A DNA stretch of 64,000 nt from Isochrysis galbana (taxonomy: Eukaryota > Haptophyta > Isochrysidales > Isochrysidaceae), in the NCBI GenBank assembly GCA_018136815.1, contig CM030935.1, positions 4,444,159 to 4,508,158 of the forward strand. The letters are read 5' to 3'. How positions within the stretch are numbered: the first letter of the stretch is position 1; every line of letters begins with the position of its first letter. Shown here one piece after another: positions 10,201 through 19,648 of this stretch. The notes beneath the pieces were generated by a model, which saw only the letters and a program-made list of their open reading frames with translations, had not been told where the DNA came from and made no database searches. The position numbers and the translations under genes were made by a program.

Positions 10201-12184
10201 CGCGAGCGGCCGACTCAAGAGCGGCACGACGTCCGGGTTCTTGGGAGAGCCATTGACTGCTGACAGCGGAGAGGTACGTGCAGGGCGGGTGGGCGATGAC
10301 TAGGTCCCAACCTAGGTTTTGGACATGAAGCGCGTCGCCTTGGAAGTGGGGCACGTAATCGATCTCGGAAGGATACAAATCGCACGTAGCTACATCAGCA
10401 CCGGCGAGTAGGAACATGGAGGAGACGACGCCGCTCGTCTCGCCAACGACGAGAACGCGTGGTGCGTGACAGCCAGACGTCAGCCCGTCTTGGACTCGTT
10501 GATTCATCTTCGTGAGCTCAGCGCAAAGCTCATCGAAGTGCTTGGGTAGCGCGGCGGCAGGCGAGGCTAGGGTGCCATTGCGAGGCCGGCGAAGCTCTTG
10601 GGCTGCCTCCGTGAGGTGCCGAGGTAATACCACCGCAGAGCCGCTCGCTCGTGCACGAAGAGAGGCGAGAGCGTGGAGAGCGGGTGACGGGGTATCATCA
10701 CGGGTGCCGACATCGGAGTTGTTTTGAGAGGAATCGAAGGACTGGATCGCGGACGCATTGATCGCTGCCACGCGCATGATGGTGGTGGCAGTGGTATCGA
10801 GAGGCAGGCAGTGCTCGGAGGCGGCGACCGGTGGCCGCAGCGACGTAGGACGAATGGAAGAAGACTCGGATATCGACGACGTAGAGACGGGCTCGGAGGA
10901 CGGGATTGACGAAGAAACTCGGAGAAGTGGGGTGTCGGACGGCGGCGACGGACGCCGCGGCCGCGAGACCGCCGGTGAGAGACATGAAGGACATGGCTCA
11001 GGGACTCGGTTGGGCTGGCTCAATGGGCGTAGAAGCTCGGTTTGGGAGGCCGCCGTTCCTCGACGTGCAGAGGAGTTGTGGTCACTCTCCATGGTCACGT
11101 CGGAAGAGGAGACGTCGTTGCATTCTGTCGTCGGCGGGGTCGGCGCCGGCGAAAGAAGGGACGTGGCTGTCGTAGAAGCCGGCTGCGGGGAAGGCTGGGG
11201 CCAGGGTGGTGGCTCTGCGGCAGCGGCTGGCGTGGGTAGTGGCCGAAGAGGTTCTGCAATGCGAAGCATTCTTCGGAGGACTTGGCTCGGGCTAGCGGGT
11301 GGATGGACCGCTGAAATTACGGTGGATTCAGACTCGAATTCGGAAGACTCGGCGACTTGAGAGGGGCTAGGAGACGGCTGTTCAAGCTCCTCCAGGGCTC
11401 TCGGTTGATGGGGTGGCGTGGGAACGCCGGTGGTCGACCGCGGACTCCGCGGTGACGTTAATTTGTACTCGGACTCGGACTCGTCGTTTCTGGCGTGCTG
11501 GACGCCAATAACAGGGCTAACTTTCGAAATGGGAACGGACGGGGCCGGCTCAAAGGTGAAGCCCCCTGGCGTCGCAACCGTCGGTGAGGACGAAGCTGAA
11601 GCTTGTGATGACAATAGGGGCACGGTGGCCAGCACCGGTTGGCTCGGTGCGGCCGAAATCTCGGACTCTGTGACGGGCTTGATTACGCGGGCTCGGGATG
11701 CACTGTCTTGTGCGATTGGACTCGGACTCGGAACGGAAACGGAAGGGATCGGCTCGGCGGCGTGCAGCCTGCTGGAGTGGCAGGCCGGCTGCGGCGAGAC
11801 TCGGAACGGTGGCTCGGACAAGGACACAGTGGCTGTCGTCGAGGGCTTCGGCGTCAGCTTGTGTTTGGACTCGATACGCGGTGGCTCGTGAAACGGGGCT
11901 CGGTTGTGGTTGGAATTCTGGAAGTGACCGGAGATTCCAAATGACTCAGACTCGGGGCGCGGAGGACCGAAGGTGAACACTCCCGCGGAAGGAGTGGTCG
12001 TCGGAGGCTCAGTGAGTGGCTGGAGCTCCGTTAATCCTGCGGTCGACCGCGTGGTAGGACTCGGTGACGTTGTAAACTCGGACTCGGACTCGGACTCGGA
12101 TGGCTCAGAACGGGGTTTGCTCAAAACAGGCTTGGACTCGGACTCGAAAGAAAGTGGGGAAGAACCGGAGAACTGCGCCTCCAT
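7201..12184 (-). CDS. pol: Ty3/gypsy-type pol polyprotein with cytosine-methyltransferase-like domain (3' end lost in gap)
   Basis: An uninterrupted frame from ATG 12184 to the gap (about 1,660 residues). Residues 1-560 are Ser/Pro-rich with SESESE-type repeats. Residues about 570-780 resemble a C5-cytosine methyltransferase: VLVVGETSG (SAM-site-like), IAHPPCTYLS (catalytic-type PPC, about residue 628), FVAVENPRMH (ENV/ENP motif), then GLYLTKGLPPLQPT. A retropepsin active site ADTGAGPS is near residue 1110, with LLLGNDFL downstream. Reverse transcriptase spans about 1420-1650 with VTKKDGSVRFCVDYRDVN, LDLASGFWGIP, LPFGVQSGPSYMCR and the catalytic PYLDD (7277-7288). RNase H and integrase should follow but fall in or beyond the gap. 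The frame has no stops over 5 kb, so the copy is young or under selection. Polyprotein classification as Ty3/gypsy rests on the RT motifs and the protease-RT order. Confidence 0.88.
9850..10475 (-). other. Cytosine-C5-methyltransferase-like domain inside pol
   Basis: This is the domain portion of the pol frame. The PPCTYLS motif is encoded at about 10268-10300, with VENP about 65 residues later and a conserved GLP-LQPT end, the arrangement of a compact methyltransferase family common in phages and large DNA viruses. Because PPC and ENP are intact it could be catalytic. The long spacer typical of a target-recognition domain in full-size C5 enzymes is not obvious, so the specificity cannot be judged. 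Fusion of DNA methyltransferases to retrotransposons is known from dinoflagellates and a charophyte alga. Confidence 0.75.
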
Positions 12185-12754
12185 CGTCGTAGTAATGGAG
12201 ACTGGTGATACCGGTGATGACTGGACTGGGCTCAGACTCGTAGATGGGCTCGCGGTGGCGTAAGACGAAGAGGGTAATTCTGAACGTGACTTGGACTCGG
12301 ACTCGTACTCGGGAGACGTTTTGTGGCTCGGACATGAGAAATTTGATTTGAAGGATTGAAGGTTGGATTGGGCCTGCGGCGGCTGGATTTTCGCAGACCG
12401 TGAGGTCTTGGACTGGGGATGCTTGAGGAGTGGCGGGGGGTAGCGGTTGAGCGGCTTGAGTTGATAGAGAGGCGGTGACGGTTGACTTGGTTTTGAGGAC
12501 TCGTGCGTGATATCGAGAATCAGGATGGAATCATCGGCATTGGGAGAAATAGGGGCAATCGGCGAGGAGGCAGGAGAAAGAGGGGGATGGAGGTGGCAGG
12601 GCTTGTCTGGAACTTGGGGAATCTTGGGGTACCGGTTGGAGGCCGTAGAAGTACTCGGCCGTAGCGTAATACGATCTTTTGGTGGGTGGCGTTCAGGCCC
12701 ACTACCCTGGACTGGTAGCGGGGTAACAGCGCGGACGTGGGCCCCGCCGGCGAC
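12185..12754 (-). other. Spacer between gag-like and pol frames
   Basis: About 570 bases separate the gag-like stop (12755) from the first pol ATG (12184). Short minus-strand frames cover it in pieces. It may encode the true N-terminus of pol after a frameshift or may be an untranslated spacer; the sequence does not decide. Confidence 0.4.
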
Positions 12755-14430
12755 CTACTGGGCCGGACGGAGAACAACCATCGTGCGGAGGCGGCGGTGG
12801 ACTTCTGGGTCGTTACCACACTCGCCACTGCCGCCTTCGCAGAGAAAACGAATGTATGGTTGGCAAACGACGGGGTTATGAGCTCCGTCGCCCGTGCCAT
12901 ACTTCCACAAGTCTGCCTCGGGCGTACCAGATGGAGCCCGGGGACGAAAGGCGCAGTACGCGCAGCCGTTGGCGTCGGTCCACTCCTTGACGTCGCGGTC
13001 TAAGTCGTCGAGACGCGGCGCCGTCATGGTGGCATCCGAGGGACGGCAGCGCGTGAGCGCAGCGCGAAGGGCCGGGTGACCCGCGTAACGAGAGATTTGC
13101 CAGAAGCGGGCTCGCGCTCGAGACCAGCTACCTGGATCCCATTCCGAGAGGCCCGAATCGGCCGGAAGCCCAAGGCCGTTCGGAGGGGGATCACATTGGC
13201 GACGGGAAGACGTGCTTTTGCCGAGGGGACGGTCAAGAAGTGCGTCCGGTAACGGAGACGATGCGGAGTAATTCGTAGGCGGAGGCGGAGCCCGACGATT
13301 GTCAGCGCCAGTCGCCTTGCGGTTCGAGTTGTTGTTTTGCGATTTTAATGCCTCGGCCACCGCCGCTTGGACGGCGGCGACCATCGAAGCCGTAGTGTCT
13401 GCGGGGTTAGAGGCAGTCTTAGCAACCTTGGCGGTCTTGGTGGACTTGGAAGTAGTCGCCGGCGGCGTCACGGCGGCGACCGTGACCGACGCTTGTTGGC
13501 CAGCGCGGGCTTGTTCGTACGGGCTCAGGTAGCGCTGGCAGAGGTTGACGCACGAAAGGGCCGAACGAGGGAGCTCGTGGCTCTCGACGCGGAAGCGAGT
13601 CTTCGCAAGACACTCGCCGAACTTGGTCGCGTTATCCACGCCGCGAGCCGCGTCGACCTTGTCGTTCCGAATGATGGACTCGAATCGTTGATTGATATCG
13701 TGCGACATGTTTGGGTGGTCCCAGACCGTCGTGGCATCCACCTTCGCGTCACCCATCTTGCGGACGTACGCGCGCACCAAATTCTTGGATAACTCTAAGA
13801 GATCGGAGCCGGCTTCACGGGCTACGAGGCGGTCCCACTCCATGGAGGCGGAGTCTTTGGCGAAGCCGGGCACGTTGGCCGCGAAGGTGGCGTCGCACTT
13901 GCGGAGAAGCACGTCGCAGGCCAGCGCGGGATTGAGAGAGAGAACCGGATCTTCGGCGAGATCGAGGAGGAAGGCGTAAATCCTTTGGTTGCCGGTGGTG
14001 CACAAGTTGGCGGCCGCTAGCAAGGATGTAAAGATTTCACGGTGGTCGCAGCCGAGCGAGAGGGCGCGCTCGAGTGGCTTGATGAAGGACAGACGAAAAT
14101 CATTCCAGGAGGTGGCCGCTGTCTGGACGTTGTCCGAGGCCAGGCCCTTGGGGAACTTGATCTCGGAAAGCTCTTTGCCCATTCGGACTTGGTGATGGAG
14201 GGTGCGGTCGAGGAAGAAGCGGCTCCGAGCCCACTTGGTCACGTGCTCCTTCTCGAAAAACACACGGTAGTGCCAAACATTGCCGGCCCGAGAGAGGCCG
14301 CCGTTGAGAATGGCGTGGATTAGCTCGAAATCGTCGGAGTTCTTGTAGAGAGAAAGTTGGTCCCATGAGGCTAGGATGACCTCTCGCTCAGAAACATCCC
14401 CGGCGAGGCTTGGATCGACGGGATGCCGCC
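12755..14430 (-). CDS. gag: Retroelement gag-like ORF, 5' end missing
   Basis: The open frame upstream of pol encodes a soluble, helix-rich capsid-like region (REVILASWDQLSLYKNSDDF through LCQRYLSPYEQARAG), an Ala/Thr-rich linker, and a C-terminal Cys/His cluster CAYCAF...HNPVVC that could bind zinc. Its place directly 5' of pol on the same strand supports a gag role; no family signature is certain. There is no in-frame ATG until a methionine at about 14190, well inside the conserved region, and beyond about 14430 the translation becomes low-complexity and runs into the LRR gene. The 5' end therefore appears truncated or lies in an upstream exon. No LTR was recognised to the right. Confidence 0.65.
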
Positions 14431-14439
14431 GAGTCGCCT

Positions 14440-14688
14440 GATTTGGAAGCGAGCGGAGGCCCGCGACGGTGGGTGGAGGTTGGGGCCTAAGAGGGGGTTG
14501 CCTCCCACAACCCCAACGCGGCAACCTGAGGAGGCCTCCCGCTTGGCCGAGACGGCAGCACCCCCTTCTCCGCGCGCTCTCTCCCCTCTCACGTTCGCCC
14601 ACTGCGCGCTTCCCCTCCCGCTCCCTCCCCACCGCCCCCCCCCTTTCTTTTTTCTGTAGGGGAGCATTCAGAGCAGCAGGCAACTCGG
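14440..14688 (+). promoter_or_regulatory. Upstream region of LRR-like gene with a candidate splice acceptor
   Basis: A pyrimidine-rich stretch ending TTTCTTTTTTCTGTAG at about 14659 precedes the ATG at 14689. It looks like a 3' splice site, so the LRR-like gene may have a 5' untranslated or short coding exon upstream. The region also forms the boundary with the truncated gag frame on the other strand. Confidence 0.35.
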
Positions 14689-15492
14689 ATGGCGCATAGA
14701 GACCTTGCCTTGTCTCTCCTCTCTCGCGACTCCGACTCCACAACGGAGCAATCCACCAAAAAGTTAGTTGTAAAATTGCCACTGAAGAACTTCAGCAAAA
14801 TCTTCAGACTGTTGGTGAGGGGGTTGGCGGGGGACGTGCTGCACGCGCACAAGGACGAGGAGGTGAGCTCCGCGCTGCAGAACACCGACTCGAGGAAGAC
14901 GTGCCACAGCATCGAGTTGAACCTGGATGTGCAGACCAAAGAAGACTTCCATGAGTTCCGGTCCGCGCTCTTCGCATACTCAGCGAGCCTCGCAGAGGGG
15001 ATCAAGGTCCGAAAACTCCATCTGAGATGCCTCGGCGAACGGTGCGGGACCCTCGCGATTTCGGAGATAACCGGAGGCACCATGCTCCCTCTCCTCGAGG
15101 AGCTCTCTCTTTCGGGCTGTAAGCGGTTGGTCATCGACACGGCGGGTCATGCCATCAAACGAATGGAGGCCCACGTCACCGAAGTCTTGGGCAACGTCGA
15201 TGCACTCGTGGCGCTGGAGAACCTCAAGCTCACGGAAGTGCAGGAGGTGGACCTGGGGGCCAGATTGCAAGGCAGCAAGGTGTTGTATCAGCTGGAAGAG
15301 TTGGCCCTCGTCAGATGCTCGTCCGCAGTGAATGGCGCATTTAGCCAGGCCCTGCGAGGCGTCATATGCCACTTCGATGGAGCAACGGTAACTTGCTACC
15401 CTTGGAAGAGTCAGTGGGCCCAAAATGCGCACCTAAGCACGGAGGAGGGGAAGAACCCGGAAGGGAAGGGAGACCAAATGATCAAAGTATGA
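14689..15492 (+). CDS. Leucine-rich-repeat-like protein
   Basis: A 267-residue frame with ATG at 14689. It contains LRR-type segments LPLLEELSLSGCKRL (about residues 130-145), VALENLKLTEVQEVDLG (about 185-200) and YQLEELALVRCSSAV (about 205-220), spaced irregularly. The N-terminal third is Lys/Leu-rich with no signal peptide; the C-terminus is hydrophilic. Such intracellular LRR-like proteins usually bind other proteins; no partner or catalytic domain is visible. It abuts the 5' side of the retroelement. Function unknown; a degenerate member of a larger family is possible. Confidence 0.6.
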   Translation: MAHRDLALSLLSRDSDSTTEQSTKKLVVKLPLKNFSKIFRLLVRGLAGDVLHAHKDEEVSSALQNTDSRKTCHSIELNLDVQTKEDFHEFRSALFAYSASLAEGIKVRKLHLRCLGERCGTLAISEITGGTMLPLLEELSLSGCKRLVIDTAGHAIKRMEAHVTEVLGNVDALVALENLKLTEVQEVDLGARLQGSKVLYQLEELALVRCSSAVNGAFSQALRGVICHFDGATVTCYPWKSQWAQNAHLSTEEGKNPEGKGDQMIKV

Positions 15493-15575
15493 TCACCGTC
15501 GGCTTGAGGCCTCCTCCCTTCGTTTGACCGCTTCCCTTATGAGACGGGTCTGAAGAAACCGCGCGACGTCCACCA

Positions 15576-15635
15576 TGACATTGCGCTTTTGATGGCCTGG
15601 GTGGATGGGACTTTCTTCTCGATGGTTGGAAACAT
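15576..15635. repeat. Direct repeat, long copy
   Basis: ACATTGCGCTTTTGATGGCC and the following 15 bases recur at 16387-16421. The right-hand copy lacks 15 bases (CTTTCTTCTCGATGG) that are present here, after which both continue TTGGAAACAT. The two copies bracket the small membrane-protein gene. Confidence 0.8.
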
Positions 15636-15683
15636 TAGCCGAAGGGTGGCCCTGTGAATATAAACTCGTGAGAGTATGTACGG

Positions 15684-15992
15684 ATGGTGCCGGTGTGGTT
15701 CGAGGCGTTCTGCATCGTGACGTCTGCGCTGATCTTCGCGCAAGGCCTTTGGGCTCGCAATGTCTTGATCGCGCTAGCAGGCATCGTGTCGCTCCTCTTC
15801 CGCACTCAGCGCATTCTCTTCGGAAACAGCTCTCTTCTATGGATTGACGTATCGGTGGCGTGCGCAGTCGTCGCCTACGCCGCGCTTTGTCTCGGGTTGG
15901 ACGTGCGCGCACCTACCGTCTTCTTCTTGTTGAGTTGGGGCGCGTGGTCAGCGGGCGCCCAGACCCTCTCGTACACACGGCGGTGGTTGTAG
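15684..15992 (+). CDS. Small four-helix membrane protein, unknown
   Basis: ATG at 15684 gives 102 residues, almost entirely four hydrophobic segments: FEAFCIVTSALIFAQGLWA, VLIALAGIVSLLF, WIDVSVACAVVAYAALCLGL and FFLLSWGAWSAGA, separated by short charged turns (RTQR, DVRAP). The C-terminus ends RRWL. No family is recognised. It could be a complete small integral membrane protein or a fragment of a larger one. It sits between two copies of a 35-bp direct repeat. Confidence 0.45.
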   Translation: MVPVWFEAFCIVTSALIFAQGLWARNVLIALAGIVSLLFRTQRILFGNSSLLWIDVSVACAVVAYAALCLGLDVRAPTVFFLLSWGAWSAGAQTLSYTRRWL

Positions 15993-16038
15993 CACTCTGT
16001 CACGGGTTGCTGTGTCGAGTGTCGTCGCGGGGGGAGTA

Positions 16039-16390
16039 GCGCATGCAACCTGAGGAAACTTTCCCCGCCGACCGAGCAGCCTACCCCGCCAAGTCGTGCA
16101 CCGCCTCAAGAAAGTTGTTGGTTTCCCCCCCTACCCCCTCACGCGGAAATGTGTCAGATTTCGTCCATTAAAAAAAACCCATAGTTTGGGGGCAGCCCTC
16201 CTCCCCAAGTGGTGCATCGACCCCAGGAAGTTGTTGTTTTCCCCCCCTACCCCTCTACGCGGGACGTTGTCAGATTTCAATCCCATGTACAAGTGAGTGG
16301 GCGTTTACAACAAAAAGAACACCACGTAGGGGACCTCCGTCCAGTCTGAGAGGAGAGCTAATCTGACAACCTTCCGCGCGAGGGGGACAT
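16039..16390. repeat. 75-bp repeat modules, left cluster
   Basis: A module reading AAGTCGTGCATCG...AGAAAGTTGTTGGTTTCCCC...CGCGGGA..TGTCAGATTT occurs on the plus strand at about 16092-16165 and 16205-16278, and its 3' half occurs inverted at about 16352-16390. Matching copies lie at 17024-17085 (inverted) and 17094-17152 (direct), so the AT-rich island is enclosed by them. Confidence 0.75.
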
Positions 16391-16440
16391 TGCGCTTTTG
16401 ATGGCCTGGGTGGATGGGATTGGAAACATCTCAATCTTTA

Positions 16441-17005
16441 CTACAACTTGGTCCAGATTAATGGGTGCAAGAGTTGAAACTGGTCTGGTAAACCTAGATC
16501 TCTATAAGATCCTTTATTATATTCCTTTATACGCAGTATAACTGAGTCATGCAGAACACAAGGTATGGGTTTACGATTTTGAATCACGGTTCCGAATGCA
16601 ATCATGATTTCGCCAAATGTACTGTTTACCGTGATTCCACTTGCAAAATGGTAGAAGAATATTGCAGTTAAGAAGTGACCATTGTACTTTATAACGTTTT
16701 CCATGTTTTCAGCATTCACGTGACATATTTCGTCAATTACCTGATCTTTTCTTTCATGTGGTTGTATGGTGTGATTATATAAAGTGTTGAGTGCAAATAC
16801 GATGTGCCCAAACTTGACGGTTCTCACAGGCGTATTAAACACCTCATACTTATCTAACTTAGACATCCTCATCATATATTCATGCAAGTTTTTCTTTTTC
16901 TTGTAAATAAAGTCAGAATAACCTTCTTTTTTATTATACTCATGCCTTGCTTCTTTATAATGCTTATATATCTTGTTGAAGAGATCCTGATTTTCAATTA
17001 CCTAT
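16441..17005 (-). CDS. AT-rich island coding for an unrecognised protein fragment
   Basis: The minus strand is open from about 17002 to a TAG at 16441 (about 187 codons) in DNA far more AT-rich than anything around it. The first codons lack an ATG and follow an in-frame TAG; the first internal ATG codons are near 16876. The protein is Lys/Tyr/Ile/Asn-rich with A/T-ending codons, has hydrophobic segments (GHFLTAIFFYHFASGITV and GEIMIAFGTVI), and ends HPLIWTKL. No family is recognised. Composition suggests transfer from an AT-rich source such as a large DNA virus, a bacterium or an organelle. W is encoded by TGG, so no altered code is needed. Confidence 0.5.
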
Positions 17006-17023
17006 AGTTTTGGGGGGGGGAGG

Positions 17024-17152
17024 GCTAATCTGACAACTTCCCGCGCGAGGGGGTAGGGGGGGGGAAACAACAACTTTCTGGGGAAGGCACGCCGGTCGAG
17101 CAGCCTACCCCGCCAAGTCGTGCATCGTCCCCAGAAAGTTGTTGGTTTCCCC
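17024..17152. repeat. Inverted pair of 75-bp repeat modules, right cluster
   Basis: GGGGAAACAACAACTTTCTG at 17060-17080 and its near-exact inverse at 17123-17152 can form a stem of more than 20 bp. The bases 17094-17123 match 16069-16099 almost exactly (GAGCAGCCTACCCCGCCAAG in both). Confidence 0.75.
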
Positions 17153-17216
17153 AGGAGAGGCAGGAGTGTGCGGGTTTCGAAGTTCCAGCCGCGCCCTGTC
17201 GAAAACCGCGCGCCTT

Positions 17217-17460
17217 CCCTCGCTCCCCTCCTCGCTCCCCTCCTCGCTCCCCCTCCTCGCTCCCCTCCTCGCTCCCCTCCTCGCTCCCCCCCTCCTCGCT
17301 CCCCTCCTCGCTCCCCTCCTCGCTCCCCTCCTCGCACTCGCTCTCCTTGCTCTCCTCCTCGCTCTCGCTCTCCTCGCTGCTCTCGCTCTCCTCCTCGCTC
17401 TCGCTCTCGCCCTCGCCCTCGCCCTCGCTCTCGCTCTCCTCCCCCGTTCTCCCTGCTCCG
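17217..17460. repeat. Pyrimidine-rich CTCGCTC minisatellite
   Basis: Tandem CTCCTCGCTCCC / CTCGCTCTCG units. No gene is supported; the proline/leucine open frames are repeat artefacts. Confidence 0.9.
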
Positions 17461-17462
17461 TC

Positions 17463-17680
17463 GACTCTCCGCCCCTCCGCCCCTCCGCCCCTCCGCCCCT
17501 CCGCCCCTCCGCCCCTCCGCCCCTCCGCCCCTCCGCCCCTCCGCCCCTCCGCCCCTCCGCCCCTCCGCCCCTCCGCCCCTCCGCCCCTCCGCCCCTCCGC
17601 CCCTCCGCCTCCGCCCCTCCGCCCCTCCGCCCCTCCGCCCCTCCGCCCCTCCGCCCCTCCGCCCCTCCGCCCCTCCGCAA
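17463..17680. repeat. 8-bp minisatellite (CCCCTCCG)n
   Basis: About 26 near-perfect copies of CCCCTCCG with one short interruption near 17605. Because the unit is 8 bp, all three plus-strand frames read the same octapeptide cycle (APPPLRPS), which is why long frames exist in every phase. Confidence 0.95.
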
Positions 17681-17989
17681 CCAGGAGGTGACCGACTCGG
17701 AGGGCATCAATTGCTCATGGAAGCGATTCTCCTGGTCGTGCTTTCCAATCACGTGCACTATCGACGCGTGCCCGTCCTATTGCCAGCTGAGGCGGCAATC
17801 GACGAGTAGATGTAGTATCGGCCCTCCTCAACGGGAGCGCATCGCGAACCTGTTCCGACAGCTGGGCATAGACTTCGTGGAGGAAACGCCCTGGTGATTG
17901 TCGGGGGGCGGTAGCGGTAGCCGGGATTCAACAATCGAAACGTTTTACAACAAAAAAAAAACTGGCACCGAATGAAGGCAAGGCGCCTT

Positions 17990-18125
17990 GGCTTCCGGCC
18001 AAATACATTTCAAATACATTCAAGGCCTACAACCCCGGACGCGCTTCAAATACAGCCAAATACATATGTATTTGTATTTGACCTCTGGCCACAAATACGG
18101 TAAATACGTATTTCCCATCTAGGCC
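17990..18125. repeat. Palindromic AAATAC repeat module
   Basis: This contains AAATACATATGTATTTG and AAATACGTATTT palindromes and a GACGCGCTTCAAATACAGCC core. A near-identical module in the same orientation lies at 45355-45478. It is a dispersed repeat of unknown type. Confidence 0.75.
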
Positions 18126-19000
18126 CCCCACCCACCACCCTACCCACCACCCACCCACCCGCACTCCCCATGCCCGCCACTGCCGGCACGCAGACTCTTC
18201 CTGAGCCTCCCCTCCCAGACTGTGAAGGGGCCCGCGACCTTTCTCCCAGAAGGCGGGCAAGTTGCGCGGGCAGAGCGTCATGAAGACGATTACGATGTAC
18301 CAGCCACCAAACCACCAGCCCAAGGTGTTCGATCAGAACATCACCGTTATGGACGGGCCAAGGCATGCAAGGAGGCCGAGCAGTGTCGCGCGGAAGCAGG
18401 GCAAGAAGAACATGACGCAGGTGCAATGGGCGGACGAGTACGACCAGCCAGCCGGATGAGATCCGCTGTGCGGAGTTGCTGGGCCACCGTGTCACCTGCC
18501 ATGGGGGAGGAACCACTCACTCTCCCGGCACGGCTGATGGCTTGCCAGGAGCACACAGCCGTACTGACTCACACCTCTCCCCGCTGGAGGCCGGCGCCCT
18601 CGCACTCTCGCACACACCTTGACGGACGGCAGCTCCCAACGAGTAGTTGTAAGCTGTCCCAGGTTAAGAAAGACACGCATGGCATCCTCGAGGTGTGCCA
18701 GCTCCTGCGGCCCTCCATTCACCCAATCCTTGTAGGCATCGGTGCCAAAGCAAATGGAGGGAGCTGGACCAACAGTGTTCTGGAGGAGCTCGTGCGAGTC
18801 GGTGTTGTCGGGGCCATTCCACGCATCCGCTTGCCCGCGTAGCTGGTGAGCAGTCTTGCCACGCCATGTCTCCACTGACACCTTCCGCCAATCACAATCA
18901 CGGGGGTCGCAGCATTTCTGTTGCAAGTGCGAGACAATGGCGGTTGTGGGAAATGAATGCACCGGATAAGGTAAATGGACGTTCCATATCTCGTAAACAC
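18046..19000 (-). pseudogene. Possible broken gene: soluble segment plus hydrophobic segments
   Basis: On the minus strand 18900-18640 reads as non-repetitive protein (ETWRGKTAHQLRGQADAWN, then DSHELLQNTVG and LAHLEDAMRVFLNLGQ). Further downstream, minus-strand frames read hydrophobic segments (CVMFFLPCFRATLLGLLACLG and GWWFGGWYIVIVFMTLCP) separated by a stop at about 18325. This may be a decayed or multi-exon membrane protein gene. I could not assign a family or exact junctions; a short plus-strand frame at 18262-18459 overlaps it and cannot be excluded. Confidence 0.3.
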
Positions 19001-19139
19001 ACCCCGTCCTCAAGGCAACTGCAACTGCGACATGCGACACCCACAGCAGGCCCCCCTCCGCAGGTGTTTCCCCGTTCAAGCGGGGAAAAATACGTGAATG
19101 TGGGAGGGAGTTGGGTCAATGTTGTGGTTTCCCGCGCTC

Positions 19140-19480
19140 CGCAGTTCTCCCCCCCCTCCGCAGATTTCCTCCCCCCCCTTCCGCCGTCCCCCCCCCCCCC
19201 CGCACGCCGAGACGGCGGTTCTCTTCCGCGTTCGCGCGTTGAGACGCCGTGTTCCCTTCCCTCACCCCCCCCCCGCGCCGAGAGTCCCCCAGCGCGTCCC
19301 TCAGCGTCTCCCAGCGTCCCTCAGCGCCCCTCAGCGTCCTTCAGCGGTGTCTTTCAGCGGTGTCCCGCAGCGCGTCTTTCAGCGTCTTTCAGCGTCCCTC
19401 AGCGCCCACGTCCCGTGCCGCACGTCGGGCCGGAGTGCCGCATGCGCGCGCGAGCGACGCGCGCTGCCGCTCCTGCCGTA
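19140..19480. repeat. C-tracts and CCTCAGCG minisatellite
   Basis: Poly-C tracts at 19150-19280 are followed by about ten degenerate copies of an 11-bp unit (CAGCGTCCCTC) at 19285-19410. No gene is supported. Confidence 0.75.
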
Positions 19481-19648
19481 TGCTAGGCAACTGACGTGCG
19501 ACGGCGTCGGGCCACTTTCGCCGAGATCTCGACGCAGGGTTTCCTTCTGGCATAAGGCGAGATGTCGACGCATTATCATAGCAGTATCGCATGTTGATTT
19601 CTTGTCCTACGACACAAAATGTAGCATACAAAGGGGGGGTCGGCCCCC

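Noticed and set aside
17105..17897. Long overlapping Pro/Arg frames on both strands across the 8-bp minisatellite
   Set aside because: All frames are produced by the repeat unit; no conserved domain on either side.
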